From the NCBI GenBank assembly GCA_947628305.1, contig CANQZG010000009.1:1-64000 (forward strand): a stretch of 64,000 bases of DNA, read 5' to 3'. Within the stretch, counting starts at the first letter, position 1; every line of letters starts with the position of its first letter. This stretch comes from an uncultured Muribaculaceae bacterium. GTDB lineage: Bacteria > Bacteroidota > Bacteroidia > Bacteroidales > Muribaculaceae. Made by a program: the position numbers and the translations under genes. Positions 34,955 through 44,004 of this stretch are shown in pieces. Under the pieces are notes generated by a model. The model made no database searches. It had not been told where the DNA came from and was given only the letters and a program-made list of their open reading frames with translations.

Positions 34955-35929
34955 ATGAACAATCGAATTTTCCGTGTATTCACGGCCATGTTCATCGCGG
35001 TAGGCTTCATGACATCATGCTCGATGGATGACACCGCCGATGACGCTCTACCACGGCTCAAGGTGGACAAAAACCGGGTGGAAATCATCCGGGACGGGAA
35101 TCTGTCAAACGGCAATCCGGCCACCGTCAATGTCACCGCCAACAAAGGCTACAACGTCACCAGCGACAGCGACTGGCTCTCAGTCGAGAAACCAACGGGA
35201 CAAGGCTGGGCCACGCTCACGATTCTCGCCCAACCAAACAATTCAGGCGCGGTGAGAGAAGGGCATCTTACAGTGACCTCCGCCTCCCTTTCCGAGACTA
35301 TAACCGTGAAACAGACACTCGCGTTGAATACCGATGACGGCAAAGAGGCAGGATTTGTCTACTTCTACGATGATTTTGAATGGTGTGTAGGCGGTACCGA
35401 TGCCATCGCCGACAAGGCAGCAGGGGATGCCCGCAACATCTACACCTGGGACTACAAGGGCAACGGGTTCACCGACCCACTCCCGACATTCCAGAAATCA
35501 TATGACGACCTCAACTCCAACGCCAAGACAGTCTATACGATGAAAGGCTTCATCAAGTTTGACAAGACCAACACCATAACCGCAATCGCCATCAAGGATA
35601 ATGGTATCGAGCCGGGCAAGACCTCCAATGTCAAGGTCAGCTTCAAGGGAGCACGCCACGGTTCCGACAAAATCCAGATTGTTGTGGGCATCGAGGGCGA
35701 CGGCACTATCGAGGGCGGGGAGACCGCAGGGTCAAGAATGGTCAGCCAGGTGCTTCCCATCACATCCGACAGTTACACCTGGAGCGAGGTGAGCGTCAAC
35801 ATCAGTGGCGTCTCATCAAACACCAAGATTATAATAGGCGACGTAACCTACGTCAAGGACAACATCAATAACCAAGGTACATTCCGTTGGTATCTCGACG
35901 ACCTTAAAATCGAAAGAATAGGCATTTAA
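34955..35929 (+). CDS. BACON-domain surface lipoprotein A
   Basis: 324 residues, lipobox GFMTSC (Cys about 22). One BACON domain at about 35-125 (SDSDWLSVEKPTGQGWATLTI...), then a ~190-residue C-terminal domain starting FVYFYDDFEW and ending FRWYLDDLKIERI. The same C-terminal domain recurs in the next gene. BACON domains are linked with glycan or mucin-associated surface proteins in Bacteroidetes; the protein is probably a surface glycan-binding lipoprotein. It stands ahead of susC, an unusual order because such proteins usually follow susD. Confidence 0.75.
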   Translation: MNNRIFRVFTAMFIAVGFMTSCSMDDTADDALPRLKVDKNRVEIIRDGNLSNGNPATVNVTANKGYNVTSDSDWLSVEKPTGQGWATLTILAQPNNSGAVREGHLTVTSASLSETITVKQTLALNTDDGKEAGFVYFYDDFEWCVGGTDAIADKAAGDARNIYTWDYKGNGFTDPLPTFQKSYDDLNSNAKTVYTMKGFIKFDKTNTITAIAIKDNGIEPGKTSNVKVSFKGARHGSDKIQIVVGIEGDGTIEGGETAGSRMVSQVLPITSDSYTWSEVSVNISGVSSNTKIIIGDVTYVKDNINNQGTFRWYLDDLKIERIGI

Positions 35930-35944
35930 CACCATATCTTAAAA

Positions 35945-37531
35945 ATGAAAACAAAATTCAACAATATCTTCATCGCGGCCATTCTCATCGCCGGGACATC
36001 AATGACGGCACTGACAGGTTGTGATGACGACAAGAACCCCGACTCTTATATAAAGGTGTCGGAACGCAACTTCACCCTCGCCTACGATGGCCTGACCGAT
36101 TCAGGAGAATCAGGCACATTCGATTTCGGGGCGAACGAAGCGTGGAAAGTATCACAAAAAGACCCCTGGCTCGGCCTGTCACACGAATCGGGCGACCGTG
36201 GGAGTTACACACTGTTCGTCACCGCCGAGGAAAATCTCACCGGCGAGGAACGCACCGGCTTCATCGAGATATCGCTCATGAGCGGAAAGACCGAGCAGCT
36301 CCGTGTCACACAACAGCCCAAGACCGACGTTCTCAAACTCACCCCCGCCACACTCTCGCTGACCATACTCGGCACGACCGAGACAGGCGAGACCCCGGCG
36401 GTGACCGTTGATACCAATAACGAATGGACACTACAGATTCCGGCAGGATGTGACTGGCTCACACCATCAGCCGTTTCGGGCAAAGGTGGACAAGAGTTGA
36501 TTACATTCTCGGTCACGGTGAATGACAGCGGTGTCGAACGAACAGCAAAAATTGCATTTACCTCCGGCAGCCTGACACGCAATGTCACTGTGACACAAAG
36601 CGAGAAAGCATTCACGATAAGCCAGACAAAAGTCTCGTTTGCCAACGGTGTATCATCCGCCGACGGAACCACGGCCAAATTGACCGTGAACGCCGTCGAG
36701 AACTGGCGCATCGCCGACAAACCCGCCTGGCTCACAGTGACACCGGAAATGGGACAACCCGGAGAGACCGAAATCACAGTGACTGCCGAAAGCAATGACG
36801 GCGACGCCCGTCAAGGTATCATCACCCTGACTTCCACAAGCGGACTCACCGCTACAATAGAGGCCGAGCAGATGGGCAACATGGCATTGCGCCCCGACAG
36901 TCAACCCGTGGGATATGTATACTATAACGATGACTTCTCATGGGTAGAGGGCGGCTCCGACCAGGTAAGCAACATAAACGGCGGCGCACCCAACAACGCA
37001 CGCAACATCTACACCTGGGATTTCAAAGGCAACGGATTCTCTGACGTACTCTCGTCGTTCAACGGCAAGTACATCGACCTCAACGCCGGGGCGAAAACCA
37101 TCTACGCCATGGACGGCTACCTTAAGTTCAACGCCGGCGGCAAACAGACCGCGTTACAACTTAAAGACGGCCTCCCAATCGCAGCCGGACGATATGCCGA
37201 TGTAGAACTAACCTTCCGCGCCACCCCCAACGGGACAGACAAGACAGTCCTTGCCGTGGCTATCGAAGGGGATGGGAACATTGACGGCGGGACTGTGACC
37301 TCGGACAACCCTGCACGCAAGTACAGTGCCGACATCGCGCTCCCGGCCAACACCGACAAGACACGCCCCTGGCAATGGACGACAATGAAAGTGACCCTCC
37401 GCGGTGTCACAAAGGACACCAAAATCGCCCTTGGCGCGACCGAGGTAATCAAAAATTCCAATGGAGCAGTATCGGGATACTACCGCTGGTTCATGGACGA
37501 CCTTAAAATAACACGAATCGAAACCAAGTAA
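35945..37531 (+). CDS. Multi-BACON surface lipoprotein B
   Basis: 528 residues, lipobox TALTGC (Cys about 27). Three BACON-type repeats: about 35-125 (NEAWKVSQKDPWLGLSHESG), 127-220 (NNEWTLQIPAGCDWLTPSAV) and 222-305 (VENWRIADKPAWLTVTPEMG), each ending in a V/I-rich TVTQ-like strand. A C-terminal domain from VGYVYYNDDFSW to YRWFMDDLKITRI is homologous to that of the preceding protein. The three repeats plausibly extend the terminal domain from the cell surface as a binding arm. 14 bases separate it from susC. Confidence 0.75.
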   Translation: MKTKFNNIFIAAILIAGTSMTALTGCDDDKNPDSYIKVSERNFTLAYDGLTDSGESGTFDFGANEAWKVSQKDPWLGLSHESGDRGSYTLFVTAEENLTGEERTGFIEISLMSGKTEQLRVTQQPKTDVLKLTPATLSLTILGTTETGETPAVTVDTNNEWTLQIPAGCDWLTPSAVSGKGGQELITFSVTVNDSGVERTAKIAFTSGSLTRNVTVTQSEKAFTISQTKVSFANGVSSADGTTAKLTVNAVENWRIADKPAWLTVTPEMGQPGETEITVTAESNDGDARQGIITLTSTSGLTATIEAEQMGNMALRPDSQPVGYVYYNDDFSWVEGGSDQVSNINGGAPNNARNIYTWDFKGNGFSDVLSSFNGKYIDLNAGAKTIYAMDGYLKFNAGGKQTALQLKDGLPIAAGRYADVELTFRATPNGTDKTVLAVAIEGDGNIDGGTVTSDNPARKYSADIALPANTDKTRPWQWTTMKVTLRGVTKDTKIALGATEVIKNSNGAVSGYYRWFMDDLKITRIETK

Positions 37532-37545
37532 CAGAACAACCTAAC

Positions 37546-40500
37546 ATGAAACATAAAGCAAATAAGCCTAAAGGTATCAACCGTATATTTGGCTTGATTA
37601 CACTATGCCTCCTGTCCCTGAGCGCGGTAACCGCCCGCGCTCAGGTGACCGGGACGGTCACCGACACCACCGGCGAACCGATGATTGGCGCGACCATCAT
37701 CGTCGAAGGCTCGAAAGAGGGTACCTCGGCCGATTTTGACGGCAAATTCACAATCGCCGCCAAACCGGGCAACGTACTGCGCGTTTCCTCAATCGGTTAT
37801 AACCCCGAGACCGTCAAGGTCGTGGATGGCAAGAACCACTATGACATCGTCCTGACCGAGAACTCAACTGTCCTCGACGACATTGTCGTTGTCGGCTACG
37901 GCACTATGGAGAAGAAACGTGTAACCTCGTCAATCACCTCCATCAATGGCGACCAACTCATGACCGGGCTCGGTGGCTCGACAATCGCGACCGCCCTCCA
38001 AGGAAAGGTCTCGGGTCTCACCATAAGCGGCAGTTCCTCTCCCAACGCATCCAATGGTTACCAATTGCGTGGCGTGGCATCGGTCAACGCCGGACAAGGC
38101 CCTCTTGTCGTCATTGACGGCGTTCCCGGTGGTGACCTCCGCGCTATCAACCAAGAGGATGTCGAGTCAATCGACGTGCTCAAGGACGCATCGGCAGGAG
38201 CAATCTACGGTACACGCGCAGCGGCGGGCGTTATCCTCGTCACCACCAAGAAAGCCAAAGAGGGCAAGACCCAAATCAACTATACAGCCGAACTGTCGGT
38301 TGAGAGCGTGCGCAAGCACCTCGACCTCCTTTCGTCACAGGAATATGTAGAATACGGCATCGGACAGGACTACGGCTACGACACCGACTGGTACAAACAG
38401 CTCACCCGCGACAACCCCCTCTCACAGCGTCACGTCCTGACAATCTCGGGCGGGACACAGAACCTTCAACTCTACTCGTCATTGATGTACCAGGACCAGA
38501 AGGGTATCGTAATCGGCGACGGTCGTCAGGACTACTCGGCACGTCTCAACGGACGTTACACGATGTGGGACGGCCGCATGGAAATAGCCCTTAAGGCACA
38601 GTTCCGTCAGGCCGACCGCGACCGCCGAAACGGCTCCTATACTTTCCAACAGGCAATACAGCTGAATCCCACGATACCTTTGATGAATCCCAACAACCCT
38701 AACGACTACAATGTAAACGCCATTGGCGTGGGCGGCTCGTCATGGAACCCGGTGGCCGACATCATGTACAAGGATTACAGCGGCAAAGACCAATGGCTTC
38801 TTGGCGACGCGACACTGAAATTCAACATCATGCGCGGTCTCTCTATCCAGGGTACGATGGGCATCGACCAACGCCAGTATCAGAATTATACCTATTACAA
38901 CCAAAAACACCGCGAAAGCATAACCTCGGGCAAACGCGGCAGGGCAAGCCATTCGTTTGACAAGTCCATCAACAAGTCATTCGAGGCATACGCATCATTC
39001 CTGCGTGAGTTCAACACCGTCCACCGTGTCGACGCGGTCGCCGGATGGTCGTTCTACGAGACCAACGGCGAGAGCTTCGAGATGAGCAACGCCAACTTCA
39101 CCGTTGACGGAATCGGCCCGTGGGACATGAGCGCAGGCACCGACCTAAGCGACGGACAGGCGACCATGGACTCCAATAAAGACCCGCGCCAACGACTGAT
39201 TTCGTTCTTCGGGCGTGGCAACTACTCCTACAATGACCGCTACATGGCGACGGTCAGCTACCGTCGCGAGGGCAGCTCCAAGTTCGGTAAGAACAACCGT
39301 TGGGGTAACTTCTGGTCAATCTCCGGCGGGTGGCGCATCAGCAACGAGGATTTCATGAGAGACCTCACATGGGTCAGCGACCTGAAAATACGCGCCGGTT
39401 ACGGTGTCACCGGTAACAACGACTTCGGCAGCGGATACACCGTGCGCACCTACAAGGCCAATGACATGTACCCCACCAACGGTATATGGCAACCCGGTTA
39501 CGGCTCAACCAAGAACATCAACCCTGACCTGAAATGGGAGGAAAAGAAAGAGTTCAACGTGGGTCTTGACTTCGCGTTCCTCAACAACCGCATCTACGGG
39601 AAATTTGACTGGTATCACCGTCAGGTCGATGACATGCTGTTTGAGGTGGCCGCACCCGTTCCGCCCATGGTCTATGACACCGTGATGAAGAACATAGGCA
39701 GCCTTACCAACACGGGATGGGAGTTTGAACTGACAGGCAACATCTTCCAGATGAAAGATTTCGACTGGACATCAACCGCGAGAGTGTCACACAACACGAC
39801 CAAAATCAAGAACCTCGGCGACAGCGACTCATTCCTGTTGAGCGACGCCATGCCCGCCTCGATGGGTTACACCGGCAAACTTCTCAACGGTTCGACACTC
39901 GGCCAATTCTGGCTGTTCAAGCACGCCGGCCTTGACGAAAACGGCAAGTGGCTAATCTATGACAAGGACAACAACATCGTCCCCGCCGAGGGTAACACGA
40001 CCGATGTCAACAAGCATTTCGTCGGCAACGGTGTCCCCAAGGTGATTCTCTCATGGGATAACAACTTCAGCTACCGCAACTTCGACCTCGGCATCAGTCT
40101 GCGTTCATGGCTCGACTATGATGTGTTCAGCCAGGTCAACCTCTACCACGGGCTCAAGAGCGCGTCCCAGGAGAATGTACTTAAAATCGCCTATACCGAC
40201 AACAAGGAAATCAATGACTCGCGCATCACTTCAGACTACTTCCTCAGCGACGGCTCGTTCCTGAAAATCGACGCCATCACGGCAGGTTACACCCTCAATA
40301 CTTCCAAATGGAACAAATACCTGACCCGCGCACGATTCTATGTCACCGCCCGTGACGTAGCGATGTGGACAAAATACAAGGGATACAATCCCGAGGTCAA
40401 TGTCAACGGACTGTTCCCGGGCGTCGAGTATGTACGCAGTTCATCCAACATGTACCCGCAGACCATCCGATGGACATTCGGCATGCAACTTACTTTCTAA
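37546..40500 (+). CDS. susC: SusC/RagA-family TonB-dependent transporter
   Basis: 984 residues. Signal peptide (cleaved near ARAQ), N-terminal carboxypeptidase-regulatory-like domain (VTGTVTDTTGEPMIGATIIV), TonB box region DDIVVVGYGTMEKKRVTSSI, plug domain with LRGVASVNAGQGPLVVIDGVPGG, then a 22-strand-type barrel with the terminal RWTFGMQLTF. It imports oligomers captured by SusD across the outer membrane using TonB energy. Partner susD follows after 36 bases. Substrate must be inferred from the neighbouring enzymes. Confidence 0.95.
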   Translation: MKHKANKPKGINRIFGLITLCLLSLSAVTARAQVTGTVTDTTGEPMIGATIIVEGSKEGTSADFDGKFTIAAKPGNVLRVSSIGYNPETVKVVDGKNHYDIVLTENSTVLDDIVVVGYGTMEKKRVTSSITSINGDQLMTGLGGSTIATALQGKVSGLTISGSSSPNASNGYQLRGVASVNAGQGPLVVIDGVPGGDLRAINQEDVESIDVLKDASAGAIYGTRAAAGVILVTTKKAKEGKTQINYTAELSVESVRKHLDLLSSQEYVEYGIGQDYGYDTDWYKQLTRDNPLSQRHVLTISGGTQNLQLYSSLMYQDQKGIVIGDGRQDYSARLNGRYTMWDGRMEIALKAQFRQADRDRRNGSYTFQQAIQLNPTIPLMNPNNPNDYNVNAIGVGGSSWNPVADIMYKDYSGKDQWLLGDATLKFNIMRGLSIQGTMGIDQRQYQNYTYYNQKHRESITSGKRGRASHSFDKSINKSFEAYASFLREFNTVHRVDAVAGWSFYETNGESFEMSNANFTVDGIGPWDMSAGTDLSDGQATMDSNKDPRQRLISFFGRGNYSYNDRYMATVSYRREGSSKFGKNNRWGNFWSISGGWRISNEDFMRDLTWVSDLKIRAGYGVTGNNDFGSGYTVRTYKANDMYPTNGIWQPGYGSTKNINPDLKWEEKKEFNVGLDFAFLNNRIYGKFDWYHRQVDDMLFEVAAPVPPMVYDTVMKNIGSLTNTGWEFELTGNIFQMKDFDWTSTARVSHNTTKIKNLGDSDSFLLSDAMPASMGYTGKLLNGSTLGQFWLFKHAGLDENGKWLIYDKDNNIVPAEGNTTDVNKHFVGNGVPKVILSWDNNFSYRNFDLGISLRSWLDYDVFSQVNLYHGLKSASQENVLKIAYTDNKEINDSRITSDYFLSDGSFLKIDAITAGYTLNTSKWNKYLTRARFYVTARDVAMWTKYKGYNPEVNVNGLFPGVEYVRSSSNMYPQTIRWTFGMQLTF

Positions 40501-40536
40501 CAAATCTCTCACTCTGATTAAACACTGAATAAAGAC

Positions 40537-42180
40537 ATGAAATTAAAATATGCAGCAATAGCGATTCTCGGCACGGTGGCATTGAACTCCTGTGACCTGG
40601 ACGAGAAATTCTACTCCAGCGTGACACCTGACACGTTCATCACGTGCCCCGAGAACACCTACGCGATACTTTGCCGTCCCTTCACCCACTGGAAATGGTA
40701 CCTCGGGACTGACCGCTGGTATCTACAGGAACTCACCACCGACGAGATGGTATGCCCCACCCGTGGCAACGACTTCTACAACAACGGCGAGTATATCCGT
40801 CTCCACGAACACACATGGATGCCCAATGACCGATTCGTGGAGAACACCTACACCGGCACGATGAGCGCAATCGCCCGTACACTCGAGGCATACGATGACC
40901 TCGCGGGCGTCAACTACAACGCCATCGGTCTCAACGACGCGGTCAAGGCCGACCATCTGAACCAACTCAATGCAATAAAGGCCTATTATTACATGCGTGG
41001 TCTCGATTTCTTCGGCGGTCTGTCGATATATCACTCCAACAACGATGCCCCCTGCGCACGTTCAACCGACAAGGAGACCTTCGACCACATCGAGAAACTC
41101 CTCAAAGAGGCCATACCCAATCTGACGCAGAAGAAAACCCTGACCGAGAGTCAGGACGGGTACATCAAACAGGCGGCCGCCGCATTGATGCTCGCCCAGC
41201 TCTATTTCAACGCCGAGGCTTACATCGGTGAGGACCGTTACAACGACGCGTCCAAAATCGCGCAGGACATCATCGATGGTGTGTATGGCCCTTACCAACT
41301 CGACCCGACCTGGTACGGTCCTCACTGCTTCGACAACGATGTGTCGCCCGAGGCGATATGGTATGTCCCCTCCCAGAACTCCAAGATGGAATACAACTGG
41401 TACTACCGCTATTTCTACAACCACCAGGCCGACCTGTATTTCAACTGTCCTTTCCCGGCATCACGTTACAACGGCTTCCAGCTGTCACCCTCTCGTGAAT
41501 CGGCCACAAGCGGTGTCTATGACGACAAGCTCGGCAAATCCTACGAGAAGTATCACGACAAGGACCTCCGCAAGAAGCCATACGTGTACCACGGCAACAA
41601 GAAATATGAAGGCATGTTCTGCGTCGGACTTCAGAAAAACCCCTATACAGGCGAGACCGCCAAGGGTCAGAAAGACATGGCCGGCAAGGATATCGTACTC
41701 GTCGACTACGTCAATGTCACCGGCACCAAGAGTGACATGATGGAGGGTTCGGAGGCTTCGGGCGTGCGTCTTGTAAAGATGCCGATTCCCAATATGGCCG
41801 ACAAAGACCTGCTCTGGAACCCCGACTTCCCCTGCATGCGTCTCACCGAGGTCTATTACATACTCGCCGAATGCAAATGGCGCAAAAATGACAAAAAGGG
41901 CGCGGCCGACCTCCTGAACCAGGTGCGCAAACGTAATTTCGAGGGTGGAAACGACCCTAACCCGGTACCGTCGTCATTTGACATCTACCGTCTCGCTGAC
42001 GAATGGCAGATTGAGTTCCTCGGCGAAGGACGCCGTCGCACCGACCTCATACGTCTGGGCCTGTTCACAACTGAAAGATGGTGGACACACGAACCGACAG
42101 ACCCCACCAGGAACCGTTTCCCGATTCCCTCGTCGGCCATCGCGGGCAACACCCTCATCGAGCAAAATCCCGGCTACTAA
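40537..42180 (+). CDS. susD: SusD/RagB-family nutrient-binding lipoprotein
   Basis: 547 residues, lipobox ALNSC (Cys about 19). The TPR-like helical core with LNQLNAIKAYYYMRGLDFFGG and IKQAAAALMLAQLYFNAEAY, and the C-terminal RLTEVYYILAECKWRK plus ADEWQIEFLGEGRRRTDLIR, are hallmarks of SusD. It forms the lid over the SusC channel on the outer face. It is abundant in Trp and Tyr, consistent with a carbohydrate or polyol-phosphate surface. Confidence 0.95.
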   Translation: MKLKYAAIAILGTVALNSCDLDEKFYSSVTPDTFITCPENTYAILCRPFTHWKWYLGTDRWYLQELTTDEMVCPTRGNDFYNNGEYIRLHEHTWMPNDRFVENTYTGTMSAIARTLEAYDDLAGVNYNAIGLNDAVKADHLNQLNAIKAYYYMRGLDFFGGLSIYHSNNDAPCARSTDKETFDHIEKLLKEAIPNLTQKKTLTESQDGYIKQAAAALMLAQLYFNAEAYIGEDRYNDASKIAQDIIDGVYGPYQLDPTWYGPHCFDNDVSPEAIWYVPSQNSKMEYNWYYRYFYNHQADLYFNCPFPASRYNGFQLSPSRESATSGVYDDKLGKSYEKYHDKDLRKKPYVYHGNKKYEGMFCVGLQKNPYTGETAKGQKDMAGKDIVLVDYVNVTGTKSDMMEGSEASGVRLVKMPIPNMADKDLLWNPDFPCMRLTEVYYILAECKWRKNDKKGAADLLNQVRKRNFEGGNDPNPVPSSFDIYRLADEWQIEFLGEGRRRTDLIRLGLFTTERWWTHEPTDPTRNRFPIPSSAIAGNTLIEQNPGY

Positions 42181-42211
42181 ACTATAAACCTTAACCCATA
42201 AACCATAAATA

Positions 42212-43744
42212 ATGAAATTCCTAAATTATATAGCCGTCTCCCTTGCGATATTCACCATGGTGTCGTGCGACGACAATGTCGAAGCCGTACGCACCGGGGG
42301 CGACAACGACAAACTGACTATCCAACACCAGTTCGGGAAAAACCTCGTCGGCCGCGTGACGGTCGACGGGGTACCCCGCGAGGGTGTCGTGGTGAGCGAT
42401 GGAATCACCGTGATGACAACCGACGCCAACGGTGAGTACCAAATGTACACCACCGGTCGCCAACACGTATTCATTTCAGTCCCGGAGGATTGCGAGGTAC
42501 CCGTATTCAACGGACACCCAAAGTTTTACAAAACGCTGGATTTCTCCAATGACGCAATTATCCAACGTGACTTCCAGTTGCGTTCATGCAACAAGAAGAC
42601 CGAATGGACTCTGTTCACAATGGCCGACGTTCAAATTGGCAACGGAGACGTAAACGACTATTCCAATGTTGTCATGCCGCAAATCCTTGATTTCACACAG
42701 ACGCTAACCAATAACACCTACGGCATCAATGTGGGTGACATCGTGTGGAACACACCCTCGCTGTTCGAGACCTATAAGACCCAGGTCGCCAAGACCTTGA
42801 TTCCGACATTCAACGTAATCGGCAACCATGACCACAACGAGGGCATAAAAAACGATACCGAGAGCGACAGGGACTATCGCAACGCACTCGGCCCGACCTA
42901 TTACTCCGTCAACATCGGCGACTGTCACCTCGTCGTCCTCGACGATGTCCTGTACCGTGGTGTCGATGGACGTAACGACTACTCCGGGACTATCACACAG
43001 GCGCAACTCGACTGGCTTGAAGAAGACCTTTCCTACGTCAGCAAGGACAAGATGATTATAATAGGCGTGCACATTCCCACCAAACGCCGTAACCGCAGCA
43101 CGCAGTTGACCAACAACCAAGCGTTGTATGACCTCGTGAAAGATTTCAAGGAGGTGCAGATATTGTCGGGCCACACCCACAACAACTTCACCACCACGAT
43201 TGCCGACAACATCACCGAGACAACATTCGGCGCGGTAATGGGTGCCTACTGGTATCCGTTGTGCAACGACGGCTCGCCGCGTGGATACGCCGTCCTCAAG
43301 TTCAACGGCAACCGTCTTGTCGACAAATACTATCGTGGCGCGGCCACGCCCCGTGACTACCAGATGGAAATCTATCCGCCGTCGGAGGCTGTGATGTGGC
43401 AGAAGGACGCAAAGGCCGGAGACCCTTACGACAAAATCCTTGTCAACATCTTCGCATGGCACTCGACATGGACCGTTGAAATCCAGGAGGACGACGGTGC
43501 ATGGACTACACTCAGCGACTCCGACCGTCTCGTCCCCACAGCCGCACGCCCATGCTGGGACCCGCGCATCCATCTACAGGTCAACGAGGACGGTGTTCTT
43601 GACGCCAACCACGGCGGGTCAGCACCTGAAAACTATAACGACCACATGTTCCTGTACAAGCCGGCATCCTCGTGGAAAAACGTAACCGTGCGTGCAACCG
43701 ACCCATTCGGGAATGTGTACACATCGTCATTGGATAATAAATAA
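42212..43744 (+). CDS. Lipid-anchored calcineurin-like phosphoesterase (MetallophosN/C type)
   Basis: 510 residues, lipobox TMVSC (Cys about 20). An N-terminal beta domain (GRVTVDGVPREGVVVSDG), a metallophosphoesterase core with ADVQIG near 139, GDIVW near 174, GNHDH near 204, GVHIP and GHTHN near 319, and a C-terminal beta domain (about 390-510). All five metal-ligand motifs are present, so it should be active on a phosphomonoester or diester. Last gene of the PUL operon (32 bases after susD), so its substrate is probably the imported or captured polymer. Confidence 0.88.
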   Translation: MKFLNYIAVSLAIFTMVSCDDNVEAVRTGGDNDKLTIQHQFGKNLVGRVTVDGVPREGVVVSDGITVMTTDANGEYQMYTTGRQHVFISVPEDCEVPVFNGHPKFYKTLDFSNDAIIQRDFQLRSCNKKTEWTLFTMADVQIGNGDVNDYSNVVMPQILDFTQTLTNNTYGINVGDIVWNTPSLFETYKTQVAKTLIPTFNVIGNHDHNEGIKNDTESDRDYRNALGPTYYSVNIGDCHLVVLDDVLYRGVDGRNDYSGTITQAQLDWLEEDLSYVSKDKMIIIGVHIPTKRRNRSTQLTNNQALYDLVKDFKEVQILSGHTHNNFTTTIADNITETTFGAVMGAYWYPLCNDGSPRGYAVLKFNGNRLVDKYYRGAATPRDYQMEIYPPSEAVMWQKDAKAGDPYDKILVNIFAWHSTWTVEIQEDDGAWTTLSDSDRLVPTAARPCWDPRIHLQVNEDGVLDANHGGSAPENYNDHMFLYKPASSWKNVTVRATDPFGNVYTSSLDNK

Positions 43745-43767
43745 GGTGCTTTCTGACAAAATTTTGT

Positions 43768-43775
43768 TAAATTTG
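43768..43775 (+). promoter_or_regulatory. -7 box ahead of the GH31 gene
   Basis: TAAATTTG fits the consensus, just downstream of a 12-bp palindrome ACAAAATTTTGT (43756-43767). No TTTG is seen at the standard distance. The transcript would carry the 194-bp inverted-repeat element as its leader. Confidence 0.45.
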
Positions 43776-43782
43776 CAAAACA

Positions 43783-43976
43783 GAAGTCATCTTGACTTTT
43801 GAATCGTTGGCATTTCCAGCCATTCTTGAGGACGTTTTGGGGTTGATTCAAGGGAGCGATGCGGGCATCGTGACCGCGAAACAACCCCAAAACAGGCCAA
43901 GAATGACGGAAAGGTCTCGAAATAATTCACAGATGACGACTGTTTTTAATATTTTTCAATAAGTCAAGATGACTTC
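43783..43976. mobile_element. 194-bp inverted-repeat element (MITE-like or structured leader)
   Basis: Perfect 16-bp terminal inverted repeats (GAAGTCATCTTGACTT and its complement), flanked on both sides by ACA, a possible 3-bp target duplication. Inside, CATTCTTG...GTTTTGGGGTTG pairs with CAACCCCAAAAC...CAAGAATG, and the loop holds CGATGC/GCATCG, giving a nested hairpin. No coding capacity. It is unrelated in sequence to the other MITE in this window. A non-autonomous transposon is the simplest reading; a regulatory RNA is the alternative. Confidence 0.6.
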
Positions 43977-44004
43977 ACAAATTAATCCCTAACATAAACC
44001 ACGA

